From Oxalobacteraceae bacterium OTU3CINTB1 (GTDB lineage Bacteria; Pseudomonadota; Gammaproteobacteria; Burkholderiales; Burkholderiaceae_D): a DNA stretch of 64,000 bases. The notes beneath the pieces are model-generated. The model searched no databases. It had not been told where the DNA came from and saw nothing but the letters and a program-made list of their open reading frames with translations. A program made the position numbers and the translations under genes. Location of the stretch: contig CP099652.1 of assembly GCA_024123955.1 (NCBI GenBank), positions 3,038,001 through 3,102,000 of the forward strand, given 5' to 3'. Shown here one piece after another: positions 46,940 through 55,048 of the stretch; position 1 is the stretch's first letter; the number at the start of each line of letters is the position of its first letter.

Positions 46940-48157
46940 TTAGATCGCTTGCATCAGCGATTGCAGCATCGTGCTCTCGGTCTGGATGACCTTCGAGTTG
47001 GCCTGGTAGTTGCGCTGCGAGGTCATCAGGCCGACCAGTTCGGACGTGATGTCGACGTTGGACTGCTCCAGCGACGAGGTGTTGATGTTGCCGCCCTGGC
47101 CGATGCCCGGGGCGTTGACCAGCGGCGTGCCGGAATTGACCGACTCGATCCAGCTGGTGCCGTCGATGGCCTGCAGCGAGCCCTCGTCCGGGAACGTGGC
47201 GATCGCCAGGCGGCCGACGGCCTGCTTCTGGCCGTTGTTGTAGCTGGCGATGACGGAGCCGTCGGTGGCCAGCGCGATGCCGGTGAAGGTGCCGGCCGCG
47301 TAGCCGTCGGCGGCGTTGGTGCTGGTGGTCGCTTCGCCGGCGAAACCGGTGGTGCCGGCGTAGTCGATGTCGAGCGGGCCGTACTGGCCGCCGTTGGGGG
47401 CGGTAGCCGGCAGCGTCACCGTGAACTTGCCGGTGGCCGGGGCGGTCATCTGGCCGGTGGCGGCGTTGAACGTCAGGGTGGCGGTGCCGCCCACGCTCAC
47501 GCCGTCCAGCACGTAGTGGACGCTGATGGAGTTGGCGGTCGCGTCCTGCGCGAAATACTGGGTCATGGTGTGCTTGCCGCCCAGGGTGTCGTAGATCACC
47601 GAGGCCTTGGACATGTTGAAGGTCGACGGGTCGGGCGGCGCGGCGACGGTGGCCGGCACCCAGGTGGCGGCCGGCGTCCAGTCGGCCGACATGTTGCCGA
47701 CGTAATCCATGTTTTTCGAGACCACGGCCGGGATCGAACCGGTCGGGATCGGCACGTCGCCCAGCGCGCCCAGCGTGGTGCTGCCTTGCTTGATCGGATA
47801 GCCCTGCACCTTGCGGCCGGTGGCGTCGACCAGGAAGCCGTCCTTGGAGGCGTCGAAGATGCCGACGCGGGTGTATTCGGTCTGGCCGGTGTTCTGGTCC
47901 TTGGTGACGAAGAAGCCGCGGCCGTTGATCGAGGCGTCGAGCGCGCGGCCGGTGTTGAGCACGCCGCCCTGTTTGCTGATGCTCTGCGTGGTCGAACCGA
48001 TCATGACGCCGGTCTGGACGTCGCCCGAGACCAGCGACGAGAAGTTGGCGCGCGACGACTTGTAGCCGTAGGTGCCGGCGTTGGCGATGTTCTGGCTGGT
48101 GCTGTTCAGCGATTCGTTGATGGCCTGGATGCCAGACAATGCGATATCGAAACTCAT
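46940..48157 (-). CDS. flgE: Flagellar hook protein FlgE
   Basis: 405 residues, a normal hook-protein size. The N-terminus has SLNSTSQNIANAGTYGYKSS and the D0 continuation; the middle is variable and Gly/Thr-rich. The C-terminal NTSSLEQSNVDITSELVGLM forms the second D0 helix. FlgE polymerises into the hook, with length measured by FliK. It follows flgD by 24 bases. Confidence 0.94.
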   Translation of the reverse strand: MSFDIALSGIQAINESLNSTSQNIANAGTYGYKSSRANFSSLVSGDVQTGVMIGSTTQSISKQGGVLNTGRALDASINGRGFFVTKDQNTGQTEYTRVGIFDASKDGFLVDATGRKVQGYPIKQGSTTLGALGDVPIPTGSIPAVVSKNMDYVGNMSADWTPAATWVPATVAAPPDPSTFNMSKASVIYDTLGGKHTMTQYFAQDATANSISVHYVLDGVSVGGTATLTFNAATGQMTAPATGKFTVTLPATAPNGGQYGPLDIDYAGTTGFAGEATTSTNAADGYAAGTFTGIALATDGSVIASYNNGQKQAVGRLAIATFPDEGSLQAIDGTSWIESVNSGTPLVNAPGIGQGGNINTSSLEQSNVDITSELVGLMTSQRNYQANSKVIQTESTMLQSLMQAI

Positions 48158-48181
48158 GATGGAGTCCTTCCTAAGTAAAGA

Positions 48182-48853
48182 TTATTGAATGGCAGAGGCG
48201 GATTTGCCGTTGAAGGCGGTGATCGAGGTCGGCGCGATTTCGCCGATGTTGCTGACGTTGAGCACGACGCCGCCGTTGGCCGACAGGCGCACGCTGTTGA
48301 GGCGGCCCTGGACGTCAACCGGCGGGACTTCCTTGGAACTGGTCTCGACCGACAGCTTGTAGGTGCCGGCCGGAATCTTCAGGCCGGCCGTATCGATCGT
48401 GAACGGCACCGTGCCGGCCGCCTGCGTGCCCAGCTTGACGGTGTACTTTGTGCCGTCGTCGCCGGTCAGCACGACGCTGGTCGCGGTGCTGGAGGCGGCC
48501 AGGGTGGTCTGGCCGCTGACGGGCGTCTTGCCATCGATCTTGACGGAGCTGCTCTCGGCCATGACGTCCGAGCCGACCTGGGCGCCCAGCGAGATCACTT
48601 GCATGCTTTGCAGCACGCTCGAGTTGGCGCTGGTGAGCTGCGACAGGTTCTGCAGCGCCTCGGTCTGCGACAGCTGGGTCAGCTGCTGGACGAACTGCGA
48701 CGGATCGGTCGGCGACAACGGGTCCTGGTTCTGGATCTGCGCCACCAGCAATTTGGTGAACATGTCCGACGAGGCGCTGGCGGCGTTGCCGGTCACGCTG
48801 GTGCCGCCGTTGCCGGTGCTGGCGCTGCTGTTGTTGAGTAGACTGACTGCCAT
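48182..48853 (-). CDS. flgD: Flagellar hook-cap protein FlgD
   Basis: 223 residues. The conserved N-terminal MFTKLLVAQIQNQDPLSPTD and FVQQLTQLSQTEALQNLSQL segments are diagnostic. The C-terminal half has FlgD Ig-like and tudor-like domains with YTVKLGTQ and GTYKLSVETSS. FlgD scaffolds hook assembly. Only three bases separate it from flgC. Confidence 0.94.
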   Translation of the reverse strand: MAVSLLNNSSASTGNGGTSVTGNAASASSDMFTKLLVAQIQNQDPLSPTDPSQFVQQLTQLSQTEALQNLSQLTSANSSVLQSMQVISLGAQVGSDVMAESSSVKIDGKTPVSGQTTLAASSTATSVVLTGDDGTKYTVKLGTQAAGTVPFTIDTAGLKIPAGTYKLSVETSSKEVPPVDVQGRLNSVRLSANGGVVLNVSNIGEIAPTSITAFNGKSASAIQ

Positions 48854-48856
48854 GGC

Positions 48857-49279
48857 TTAACCTTCAGCGAGTTTGAGGAGGGATTGCTGCATGCCGCGGA
48901 TGCGGCCCAGGACTTCGACATTGGTTTCGAAGGCGCGCGAGGCCGACATCATGTCGGCCATCTCCGCCACTTCGTTGACGTTGGGGTAGAACACCATGCC
49001 CTCGGCGTTGGCCATCGGATGGCCCGGCTCGTAGACCTTGCGCAGCGGCTCGGCCGACTGGACCACGTCGAGCACTTGCACCTTGCCGCCGGCCTGCATG
49101 TCGCCGTCGAAGCTGTCGCCCATGACGGCCGAGAACACGGGCTTGCGCGCGCGGTAGGTGTCGGCTTCGTTGCCGTTGACCGAATCGGCGTTGGCCAGGT
49201 TGCTGGCGATGGTATTGAGGCGCACGGTCTGGGCCGACATGGCCGATCCTGCGATCTCGGAAATATTTTTAAAGGACAT
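48857..49279 (-). CDS. flgC: Flagellar proximal rod protein FlgC
   Basis: 140 residues. MSAQTVRLNTIASNLANADS near the N-terminus and NEVAEMADMMSASRAFETNV near the C-terminus are FlgC signatures. It forms the proximal rod with FlgB and FlgF. It is the second gene of the flgBCDEFGHIJ operon, 67 bases after flgB. Confidence 0.94.
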   Translation of the reverse strand: MSFKNISEIAGSAMSAQTVRLNTIASNLANADSVNGNEADTYRARKPVFSAVMGDSFDGDMQAGGKVQVLDVVQSAEPLRKVYEPGHPMANAEGMVFYPNVNEVAEMADMMSASRAFETNVEVLGRIRGMQQSLLKLAEG

Positions 49280-49346
49280 GGCTTACTCCGTGGTGGATGC
49301 GGGCGCTGCTGCGGTTGTTGCGGCCGGGATCATGGCGGCGGCGTGC

Positions 49347-49709
49347 TCACTGGCCATTGATGGCTTTGGCGAGACCGCGCAGACGCATCGTCACGAACGT
49401 CAGGCTGGTCTGGAAGTCGGAGGCGTTTTGCGAGAACGCGGCCTGCTCGACGCCGATCTCGACGGTGTTGCCGTCGCGGGTCGGGTGGTAGGGCACGCGG
49501 TACATCGACGCGGCACCGTCGTCGCCGCCGATGTCGCCGGCCGCCTCGGCCTGGGTGTTGGCCAGGGTGGCGGCGAAGTCCATGTCGCGCGCCTGGAAGC
49601 CCGGCGTGTTCTCGTTGGCCAGGTTGGTGGCCAGGATGCGGGTGCGTTCGGCGCGCAACTGGAGCGCGTCGGCGTGGACCCCTGCCGCTTCTTTGAAGTT
49701 GATGCCCAT
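49347..49709 (-). CDS. flgB: Flagellar proximal rod protein FlgB
   Basis: 120 residues. LRAERTRILATNLANENTPG and FQARDMDFAATL are the FlgB pattern; the C-terminus has TFVTMRLRGLAKAINGQ. FlgB is the most membrane-proximal rod component. The start at 49709 (MGINFKEAAG) has a clear GGGGAAG RBS; a longer frame up to 49760 lacks one. It heads the operon and is divergent from flgA across 137 bases. Confidence 0.92.
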   Translation of the reverse strand: MGINFKEAAGVHADALQLRAERTRILATNLANENTPGFQARDMDFAATLANTQAEAAGDIGGDDGAASMYRVPYHPTRDGNTVEIGVEQAAFSQNASDFQTSLTFVTMRLRGLAKAINGQ

Positions 49710-49846
49710 AGTCTTCCCCTGTCCAAATTCAGGCTGCGTTGCTAAAAAACGGTGTTGCATGAGTGCAAAACGTTACCGTCAATGTAAAATGACGGCACAG
49801 CGGTTTAACTACCATCGCTCTCCGCATCATAGTAGAGGTATTGCCC

Positions 49847-50596
49847 ATGTTCAACAAAAGTATTGTAACTGGTTTAGGTGGAATGTTGCTGCTTAGCACA
49901 ACAATTTTTAACACTTTAGCCGCCTCCAGCCCCACAAACGCCGAACAAGTCCCCGTTTTGGTGGAGGCTGCGGCGCGTCAATATGTGTTGCGCTGGGCAG
50001 ACAGTAGCGGTTTGATAGAGCCTCAATTCGCGTTGAATGTGTTGCGCGGCAGCCGCCCTTTGGCCGCGTGCGGGCAGGGCGTGACGGTCGAGGCGGTCGA
50101 TACGCGCTCGCCGGGCCGCATGAAATTCGCCGCGTCGTGTGCGGCCGGCGCCGGCGCGCCGGGCTGGCGCTACGAGTTCGTGGTGCGGGCGCAGGTGTCG
50201 GCGCGGATCGCCATCGTGGCCAGCGACGTGCCGGCCGGGAAAGTTATTGCGGACGAAGATGTGTTACTTGAACGCCACGATATTTCCAACATCACGGACC
50301 CGGTCTCCGATCCGCAGGACGTGGTGGGCATGAGCGGCAAGCGCGCGCTGCGCAGTGGTGAGGTGCTGCGCTTGGCGCTGCTGGCTTCGCCGACCCTGGT
50401 CAAGCGCGGGGAGGCGGTGCGCATCGTCGCGCGCAACGACCAGGTGGAGGTGAGCATGGCCGGCGAGGCGCTCGACGCCGGCGCGCGCGGCTCGCTGGTG
50501 CGGGTGCGCAATGCCAGCGGCACCATCATCCGCGCCAAGGTGACCGGCGCCGGCACGGTGCAGCCGGCCGACATGCCGGTGACGATCAAGCCCTAG
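49847..50596 (+). CDS. flgA: Flagellar P-ring assembly chaperone FlgA
   Basis: 249 residues with a signal peptide (MLLLSTTIFNTLAAS). The C-terminal SAF-like and beta-clip parts are typical: IAIVASDVPAGKVIADEDVL, GKRALRSGEVLRLALL and VKRGEAVRIVARNDQVEVSM. FlgA assists P-ring formation by FlgI in the periplasm. AGAGGT precedes the ATG at 49847; the TTG six bases earlier is a poorer start. It is transcribed away from flgB, as in lateral flagellar clusters. Confidence 0.92.
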   Translation: MFNKSIVTGLGGMLLLSTTIFNTLAASSPTNAEQVPVLVEAAARQYVLRWADSSGLIEPQFALNVLRGSRPLAACGQGVTVEAVDTRSPGRMKFAASCAAGAGAPGWRYEFVVRAQVSARIAIVASDVPAGKVIADEDVLLERHDISNITDPVSDPQDVVGMSGKRALRSGEVLRLALLASPTLVKRGEAVRIVARNDQVEVSMAGEALDAGARGSLVRVRNASGTIIRAKVTGAGTVQPADMPVTIKP

Positions 50597-50699
50597 CGCG
50601 TTCCGAACAGCTGCTTACGCACGTTACAAAGGGTAACAGCTTGATGTCCGGGTGATTGTTAATCTAGTTCCATACTTTTAGCGTGGAAGGATGTCAATC

Positions 50700-52379
50700 A
50701 TGGGTACGCCGTCGAAGAACATGAGGACCGTGGTGTCCTCGGCGCTGTTGCTGAGTCTGCTGGCTGTTGCCGGATGTAACAAGCCTTCCGACCCCGTGCA
50801 GCCGAAGACGGCGGACACGCCGGCCGCCGCGCAGGCCGCGCCCTACACGCCGCCGACGGCCGACCAGCTGTCGCAGATGGTCGCGCCGATCGCACTGTTT
50901 CCGGACAAGCTGGTCGGCCAAGTGCTGGCGGGGGCGACCTATCCGGAGCAAATCTCCGCCGCCAACCAGTGGCTGGCGCAAAATCCATCGCTGAAGGGCG
51001 ACGCGCTGCAGAGTGCCGAAGCCGGCCAGCCGTGGGATGTCAGCGTCAAGGCGCTGACCACCTTCCCAAGTGTGCTGAATCAGATGGCCGGCAATCTCCA
51101 GTGGACCACGGCGCTGGGCGAGGCCTATGTCAACGATCCGAACGATGTGATGAACGCGATCCAGGCCATGCGCTTGCGCGCGCAGCAGGCGGGCAACCTG
51201 AAATCCTCGCCGCATCTGCGGGTATCGACCACCGCGCGCGCCGCGCCGCCGCCCAATTACGTCGAGCAATCGCCTGTGGAACCGCTGGTCTATTCGGGGC
51301 CGGCGGTGATTCCGCCGCCGCCCCAAACCATCGTCATCGAGCCGGCCGAGCCCGATGTGGTGTATGTCCCGCGCTACGATCCGGCGGTGGTCTATGGCGC
51401 GCCGGTGCCGGTATACCGCAGCTACCGTCAGCCGGCCTATTCCGGCGAGAACCTGGTCGCGACCGGCGTGATTTCGTTCGGTGTCGGGGTGCTGGTGGGC
51501 GCGGCCGCCAGCCATCACCATGACTGGGGATGGAATGCCTGGGACGTCAACTGGGGCGCGCCGCGCCACTACGACGGCGGCTGGCAGCGTCCGGCGGTGG
51601 TGTACAACAACGCGACCTATATCTCGAAATCGGTGACGGTCGTGAATCATGTCAACAATATAAACGTCGTCAACAATAACTACCGAACGACTAACAACGT
51701 TGTCAATCGCACCCAGAACGTCGCGATTCACAACGCTCCGCAGCCGCCTGCCGGGATCCCCGGCGCGGCCCGTTTCCAGCCGAATTATGCGCCCCTGGGA
51801 ACGTCGTTGGCGGCCCATCCACCGGCACAGCGTCCGGTCGGCGCGATGACGGTGCCGCATTTCAACGCCCACGACACGGTGCCCGGCACGCGCCCGTCCT
51901 TTGGCTCCCCGGCGATGTCGTTACAGGAGCGCGGCGGCGGCATGCATATGCCGCTGGTCCGGCATGCCGAGTCCTCGACGACGCCCACCCCTCACGCCGA
52001 AGCCCCGATGCCGCCCGTCCATCACGCCGAGGCGCCGATGAGAGCCTTCCAGCACCCGGAGACCGCGCCGGTCCTGCGCGCCGAGGTGCCGGTACGGCCC
52101 GTCGAGCACGCAGAGGCTCCCATGCGGCCGGTCCAGCACGCCGAGGCTCCCATGCGACCGGTCCAGCACGCCGAGGCTTTCCTGCCGCGCGGCACGCCGT
52201 CCAACCACGACGTCAACGATTTTGAGCGGGCGCATGCCAACGGCGCACGCCAGGAGATGCTCGCCATGCACAATGAGCGCCCTCATGCGTCACCGCCGGC
52301 GCCGGTCAAGCACGTGGCGGCGAAGCACGAAGACAACCATCATCACGACAAGCACGACGGACAGGAGCGTCACGGCTAG
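50700..52379 (+). CDS. DUF3300-family lipoprotein with histidine-rich repeats
   Basis: 559 residues, or 562 from the ATG at 50691. GGAAGG lies nine bases before 50700 but touches 50691, so the later ATG is preferred. The signal ends in the lipobox VAGC. The DUF3300 domain (about residues 40-180) contains LSQMVAPIALFPDKLVGQVL and ALTTFPSVLNQMAGNLQWT. A middle region has Tyr/Pro motifs (VVYVPRYDPAVVYG) and a hydrophobic stretch. The last 140 residues are His/Pro/Glu-rich, with ten-residue HAEAPMRPVQ repeats and an HNHH-type end. Function unknown; the tail suggests metal binding or envelope contact. It sits within the flagellar locus, convergent to the muramidase gene and not in a flagellar operon. 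Confidence 0.85.
   Translation: MGTPSKNMRTVVSSALLLSLLAVAGCNKPSDPVQPKTADTPAAAQAAPYTPPTADQLSQMVAPIALFPDKLVGQVLAGATYPEQISAANQWLAQNPSLKGDALQSAEAGQPWDVSVKALTTFPSVLNQMAGNLQWTTALGEAYVNDPNDVMNAIQAMRLRAQQAGNLKSSPHLRVSTTARAAPPPNYVEQSPVEPLVYSGPAVIPPPPQTIVIEPAEPDVVYVPRYDPAVVYGAPVPVYRSYRQPAYSGENLVATGVISFGVGVLVGAAASHHHDWGWNAWDVNWGAPRHYDGGWQRPAVVYNNATYISKSVTVVNHVNNINVVNNNYRTTNNVVNRTQNVAIHNAPQPPAGIPGAARFQPNYAPLGTSLAAHPPAQRPVGAMTVPHFNAHDTVPGTRPSFGSPAMSLQERGGGMHMPLVRHAESSTTPTPHAEAPMPPVHHAEAPMRAFQHPETAPVLRAEVPVRPVEHAEAPMRPVQHAEAPMRPVQHAEAFLPRGTPSNHDVNDFERAHANGARQEMLAMHNERPHASPPAPVKHVAAKHEDNHHHDKHDGQERHG
52107..52181 (+). repeat. 30-bp tandem repeat coding HAEAPMRPVQ
   Basis: Two near-identical 30-base units (52107-52136, 52137-52166) and a partial third code for HAEAPMRPVQ. 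Looser copies reach back to about 51960. Variation is mostly silent. Copy number could vary between strains. Confidence 0.8.
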
Positions 52380-52402
52380 CGTGCCGTCCACCAGCTGGAA
52401 AG

Positions 52403-52433
52403 CGAAAAGCCAACCCGAGGGGTTGGCTTTTCG
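52403..52433. terminator. Bidirectional terminator between the DUF3300 and muramidase genes
   Basis: A 14-base perfect stem cgaaaagccaaccc/gggttggcttttcg with a three-base loop. Both exits are T-rich on their own strand. It lies 23 bases after the plus-strand stop and 22 bases after the minus-strand stop. Confidence 0.9.
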
Positions 52434-52455
52434 TTGTTTTGCCTGACGATCTGAC

Positions 52456-53259
52456 TTAAGGCTTGGAATCGAGCGCTGCGCTGGCGCCACGCTGGACTTG
52501 CGCCGCCAGCTTGCTCAGCTTGTCGGCATAGGCGGGGTCGGTGGCGTAGCCGCCGCGCGCCAGGCCTGTGGCGAAGGCGTGGGCGTCGTTGCCGGTGTTG
52601 AGCGCGGCCTGGTAGCGCGGATTGCTCGACAGCATATCGGCGTAGTCGCGGAAGGCGCTGGCGGCATCCGGGTAGCTGCGGAAGCGCTCGGTCTTCTTGA
52701 CCATCGCGCCCTGTTCGTATTCGGTGGTGGTGGCCGCCGCCACGGCACCTTGCCAGTTGCCGCCGGCCTTGATGCCGAACAGGTTGTTGGTGTCGGCACC
52801 GCCCTTGCGCAGCGGTTGCTGACCCCAGCCCGATTCGAGCGCGGCGTGGGCGGCGACCACGTCCGCCGAGACGCCCAGCTTCTGGCCGGTTTCCTCGGCC
52901 CAAGGCTTGATGGAGGCCAGGAATTGATTTTTGAGATCGTTGTCGATGCCGCCGCCGTTTGCCCCCGCGCTGACCCCATCGATGGCGCCGCTCGAGCGCT
53001 GCAACGCCATCGCCTGCAGGCTCATCGCTTGTGACGCGGAAGGCGAGGGCGACGGATCGCCGAAGCCGCCGCCGCCGTGGCTGATGAACGTGGCGACATC
53101 CTGCTGCACCTGGCGGAAGGTCGAGGCGAAGTTGCCGGAGGACGAGGACGAAGGCGAAGACGAGAAAGCGCCCACAGCCGCGACGGGGCGGCTGGAGGTC
53201 ATGTTCGATACGGTGGCGGCGGTCGGCGCCGTCGCGGGCATAAAGTTAAGCTGGCGCAT
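52456..53259 (-). CDS. Stand-alone FlgJ-type flagellar muramidase
   Basis: 267 residues. A Ser/Gly-rich, disordered N-terminus (about 1-90) precedes a glucosaminidase domain (GH73). ADVVAAHAALESGWGQQPLR carries the catalytic Glu, and NNLFGIKAG, RFRSYPDAASAFRDYADMLS and GYATDPAYADKLSKLAAQ complete the FlgJ C-terminal type. It should cut peptidoglycan so that the rod can pass. The rod-binding half is a separate gene at 43082-43513. GAGGA in the end of flgN, nine bases before the ATG at 53259, favours this start over 53277. It overlaps flgN by 14 bases. Confidence 0.87.
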   Translation of the reverse strand: MRQLNFMPATAPTAATVSNMTSSRPVAAVGAFSSSPSSSSSGNFASTFRQVQQDVATFISHGGGGFGDPSPSPSASQAMSLQAMALQRSSGAIDGVSAGANGGGIDNDLKNQFLASIKPWAEETGQKLGVSADVVAAHAALESGWGQQPLRKGGADTNNLFGIKAGGNWQGAVAAATTTEYEQGAMVKKTERFRSYPDAASAFRDYADMLSSNPRYQAALNTGNDAHAFATGLARGGYATDPAYADKLSKLAAQVQRGASAALDSKP

Positions 53260-53680
53260 AAAGTTGGTCCTCGCCATGCAGCACGCGCTGCATGATGCTG
53301 TGCTGTTCTAACAGCAAGTCGCTATTGCGCTTGCCGAGACGCTTGCATTCAACCACCATGGTTTCCAGCGTCTTCCAGTCGGACTCTATTTTCTCTCGGG
53401 CAGCATTTTTCAGCAAGGCAAACGCCTGGTCCATGTTGGCAGTTGGACCAAGTAAACGTTGCGCAAGCGCAACGCGTTGGGCGCGGCGCGCCTGCAAGAC
53501 GTCCACCAGGGCCGAAATGGCCTCGGCCGCCTGGCCCAGCTCCGCAGCCTGGTGGCGCAGCGCGGCATGGAATTGCTGTTCCAGCAAATCCTGCAACGCG
53601 GGGTAGGCGCGCAAGTCGTCGGCGATGCCGGCCAGCAGCACGCGCATGGCGTCCTGGCGCGTCATGGCGGCGATGTTCAC
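53246..53680 (-). CDS. flgN: Flagellar export chaperone FlgN
   Basis: 144 residues, all alpha-helical in appearance, with LQDLLEQQFHAALRHQAAEL and ESDWKTLETMVVECKRLGKR typical of the family. FlgN is a chaperone for FlgK and FlgL before export. The start is a GTG at 53680 overlapping the flgM stop (GTGA); an internal ATG at 53665 is an alternative. It lies between flgM and the muramidase gene in a three-gene operon. Confidence 0.88.
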   Translation of the reverse strand: MNIAAMTRQDAMRVLLAGIADDLRAYPALQDLLEQQFHAALRHQAAELGQAAEAISALVDVLQARRAQRVALAQRLLGPTANMDQAFALLKNAAREKIESDWKTLETMVVECKRLGKRNSDLLLEQHSIMQRVLHGEDQLYAPA

Positions 53681-53952
53681 GGCTCGCTCCCGTGGAAGCG
53701 CTGGATCAGGCCGGCGAGCTTGGCCGGGTCGAACGGCAATTCGCCCTTGGCCAGCGCGTCGCGCAGCATGTCGACCTTTTCCTGGTCGATTTCGGGCATG
53801 TCGCGCATCGCCTGCAGCGCCGGCTGCATGACGGCCGACTGCAACGGCGCGGCGGCCGGCGCCGGCGCGGCGGCTTCGCCGGCGTCGACCGGCGCGGCGT
53901 CGGCCACGCGTTGGACGGTCATGCCGTCCGGGGTGGAGGTCGTGATTCTCAT
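53677..53952 (-). CDS. flgM: Anti-sigma-28 factor FlgM
   Basis: 91 residues. The C-terminal half (EIDQEKVDMLRDALAKGELP, FDPAKLAGLIQRF) is the FliA-binding helix pair of FlgM; the N-terminal half is Ala/Pro-rich and unstructured. It holds the flagellar sigma factor inactive until export through the completed hook. AGAGG eight bases before the ATG at 53952 supports this start over 53982. It lies downstream of motB with a 52-base gap. Confidence 0.9.
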   Translation of the reverse strand: MRITTSTPDGMTVQRVADAAPVDAGEAAAPAPAAAPLQSAVMQPALQAMRDMPEIDQEKVDMLRDALAKGELPFDPAKLAGLIQRFHGSEP

Positions 53953-54004
53953 ACGTGTGCCTCTGCTTGGCTTGGTTTCCATACGATATCTTTAATGTTA
54001 CCGC

Positions 54005-55048
54005 TTAATTGTGGCCGCTGCTGTTACCGCTGCGGCGCGGATCGGCCGGCGCCGGCGCGGGCTGGCGCTGGGCGCCGCCGCCGAGCGAGTCGCGCAGCTT
54101 TTCCAGCAGGCCGCGGTCGGGCAGGGCGGTGTGGATCTCGTCGGTCAGCGGCACCGAGTTGTCCGGCATGCCGAACATGGCGGCGATGATCTTCGCTTGC
54201 GTCGTGGTCAGGATCAGCAGCTCGATGCGGCGGTTGACGCCGGCGTCGACGCGCTTGGTGTCGAGCGGCGCGCGGTCGGCCATGCCGACCACCTGCAGCA
54301 CCGATTCCGGATTCATGGTGCCGGCCAGCAGCTGGGCGCGGGCCGACATGGCGCGGTTCGACGACAAGGTCCAGTTCGAGAAGGCGGCGTAGCTGGTGTC
54401 GGCGTACTGCAGCGAGTCGGTGTGGCCGACGATCAGCATCTGGTTTTCCATCTTCTTGAACAGCGGCCCCATCTTGCGCAGCAGCGCGCTGAACTTGTCG
54501 GTCGGCACGGCGCTGCCGCGCACGAACATGCCCTGGCGGTCGGTGTCGTGCAGCATCACGCGCAGGCCGTAGGGCGTGATGATGGCCTCCAGGTTGGACG
54601 TCAGGCCGAAATCGGCGCTCATCTTGGTCAGCGCCTTCGACAGCGCGGCCAGGTCGGCTTGCGACTCGTACTTGACCTTGTCCTGCTTGAGCGGCGGCAC
54701 CGGGTCCGGCTCGCCCTGGGCGTTGGTTTTCTCGCCGGGCGCGTCGCTGGTGCCGAAGTGCGGCATCGGGTAGCGGTCGATCAGGCTGCCGCGCGGGCCG
54801 CCGACCTGCTGCGGCATGACGCCCTTGCCCTGGTCGGTCTTGGCGCCGTTGGCCTCGGTGAGGATTTGTTCGAGCGATTCCGTGTTGCGCGCGGCCATCA
54901 GCCACAGCACCAGGAACAAACACATCAGTGCCAGGCAGAAGTCGGCGAACGCCACCTTCCAGGCGCCGCCGTGGTCGTCGTGCTTGTGCTTGCCGCCACC
55001 GCGCTTGACGATGGTCTGGTCATGCCCCTTGTCATGCGGCTTTAGCAC
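54005..55048 (-). CDS. motB: Flagellar motor stator protein MotB (LafU-like)
   Basis: 347 residues. A His/Lys-rich cytoplasmic N-terminus precedes one membrane helix (VAFADFCLALMCLFLVLWLM), with the proton-binding Asp at about residue 36. The plug/linker follows, then an OmpA-like peptidoglycan-binding domain (MLIVGHTDSLQYADTSY, NWTLSSNRAMSARAQLL, GVNRRIELLIL). Together with MotA it forms the stator. No ATG is available; GTG at 55048 lies five bases after GGAGGT, and GTG at 55051 is also possible. It overlaps motA by 17 bases. Confidence 0.93.
   Translation of the reverse strand: MLKPHDKGHDQTIVKRGGGKHKHDDHGGAWKVAFADFCLALMCLFLVLWLMAARNTESLEQILTEANGAKTDQGKGVMPQQVGGPRGSLIDRYPMPHFGTSDAPGEKTNAQGEPDPVPPLKQDKVKYESQADLAALSKALTKMSADFGLTSNLEAIITPYGLRVMLHDTDRQGMFVRGSAVPTDKFSALLRKMGPLFKKMENQMLIVGHTDSLQYADTSYAAFSNWTLSSNRAMSARAQLLAGTMNPESVLQVVGMADRAPLDTKRVDAGVNRRIELLILTTTQAKIIAAMFGMPDNSVPLTDEIHTALPDRGLLEKLRDSLGGGAQRQPAPAPADPRRSGNSSGHN

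Noticed and set aside
49792..49808. GGCAC-N5-TTTAA as a sigma-54 promoter for flgA
   Set aside because: The essential GC of the -12 element is missing (TTTAA instead of TTGCA).
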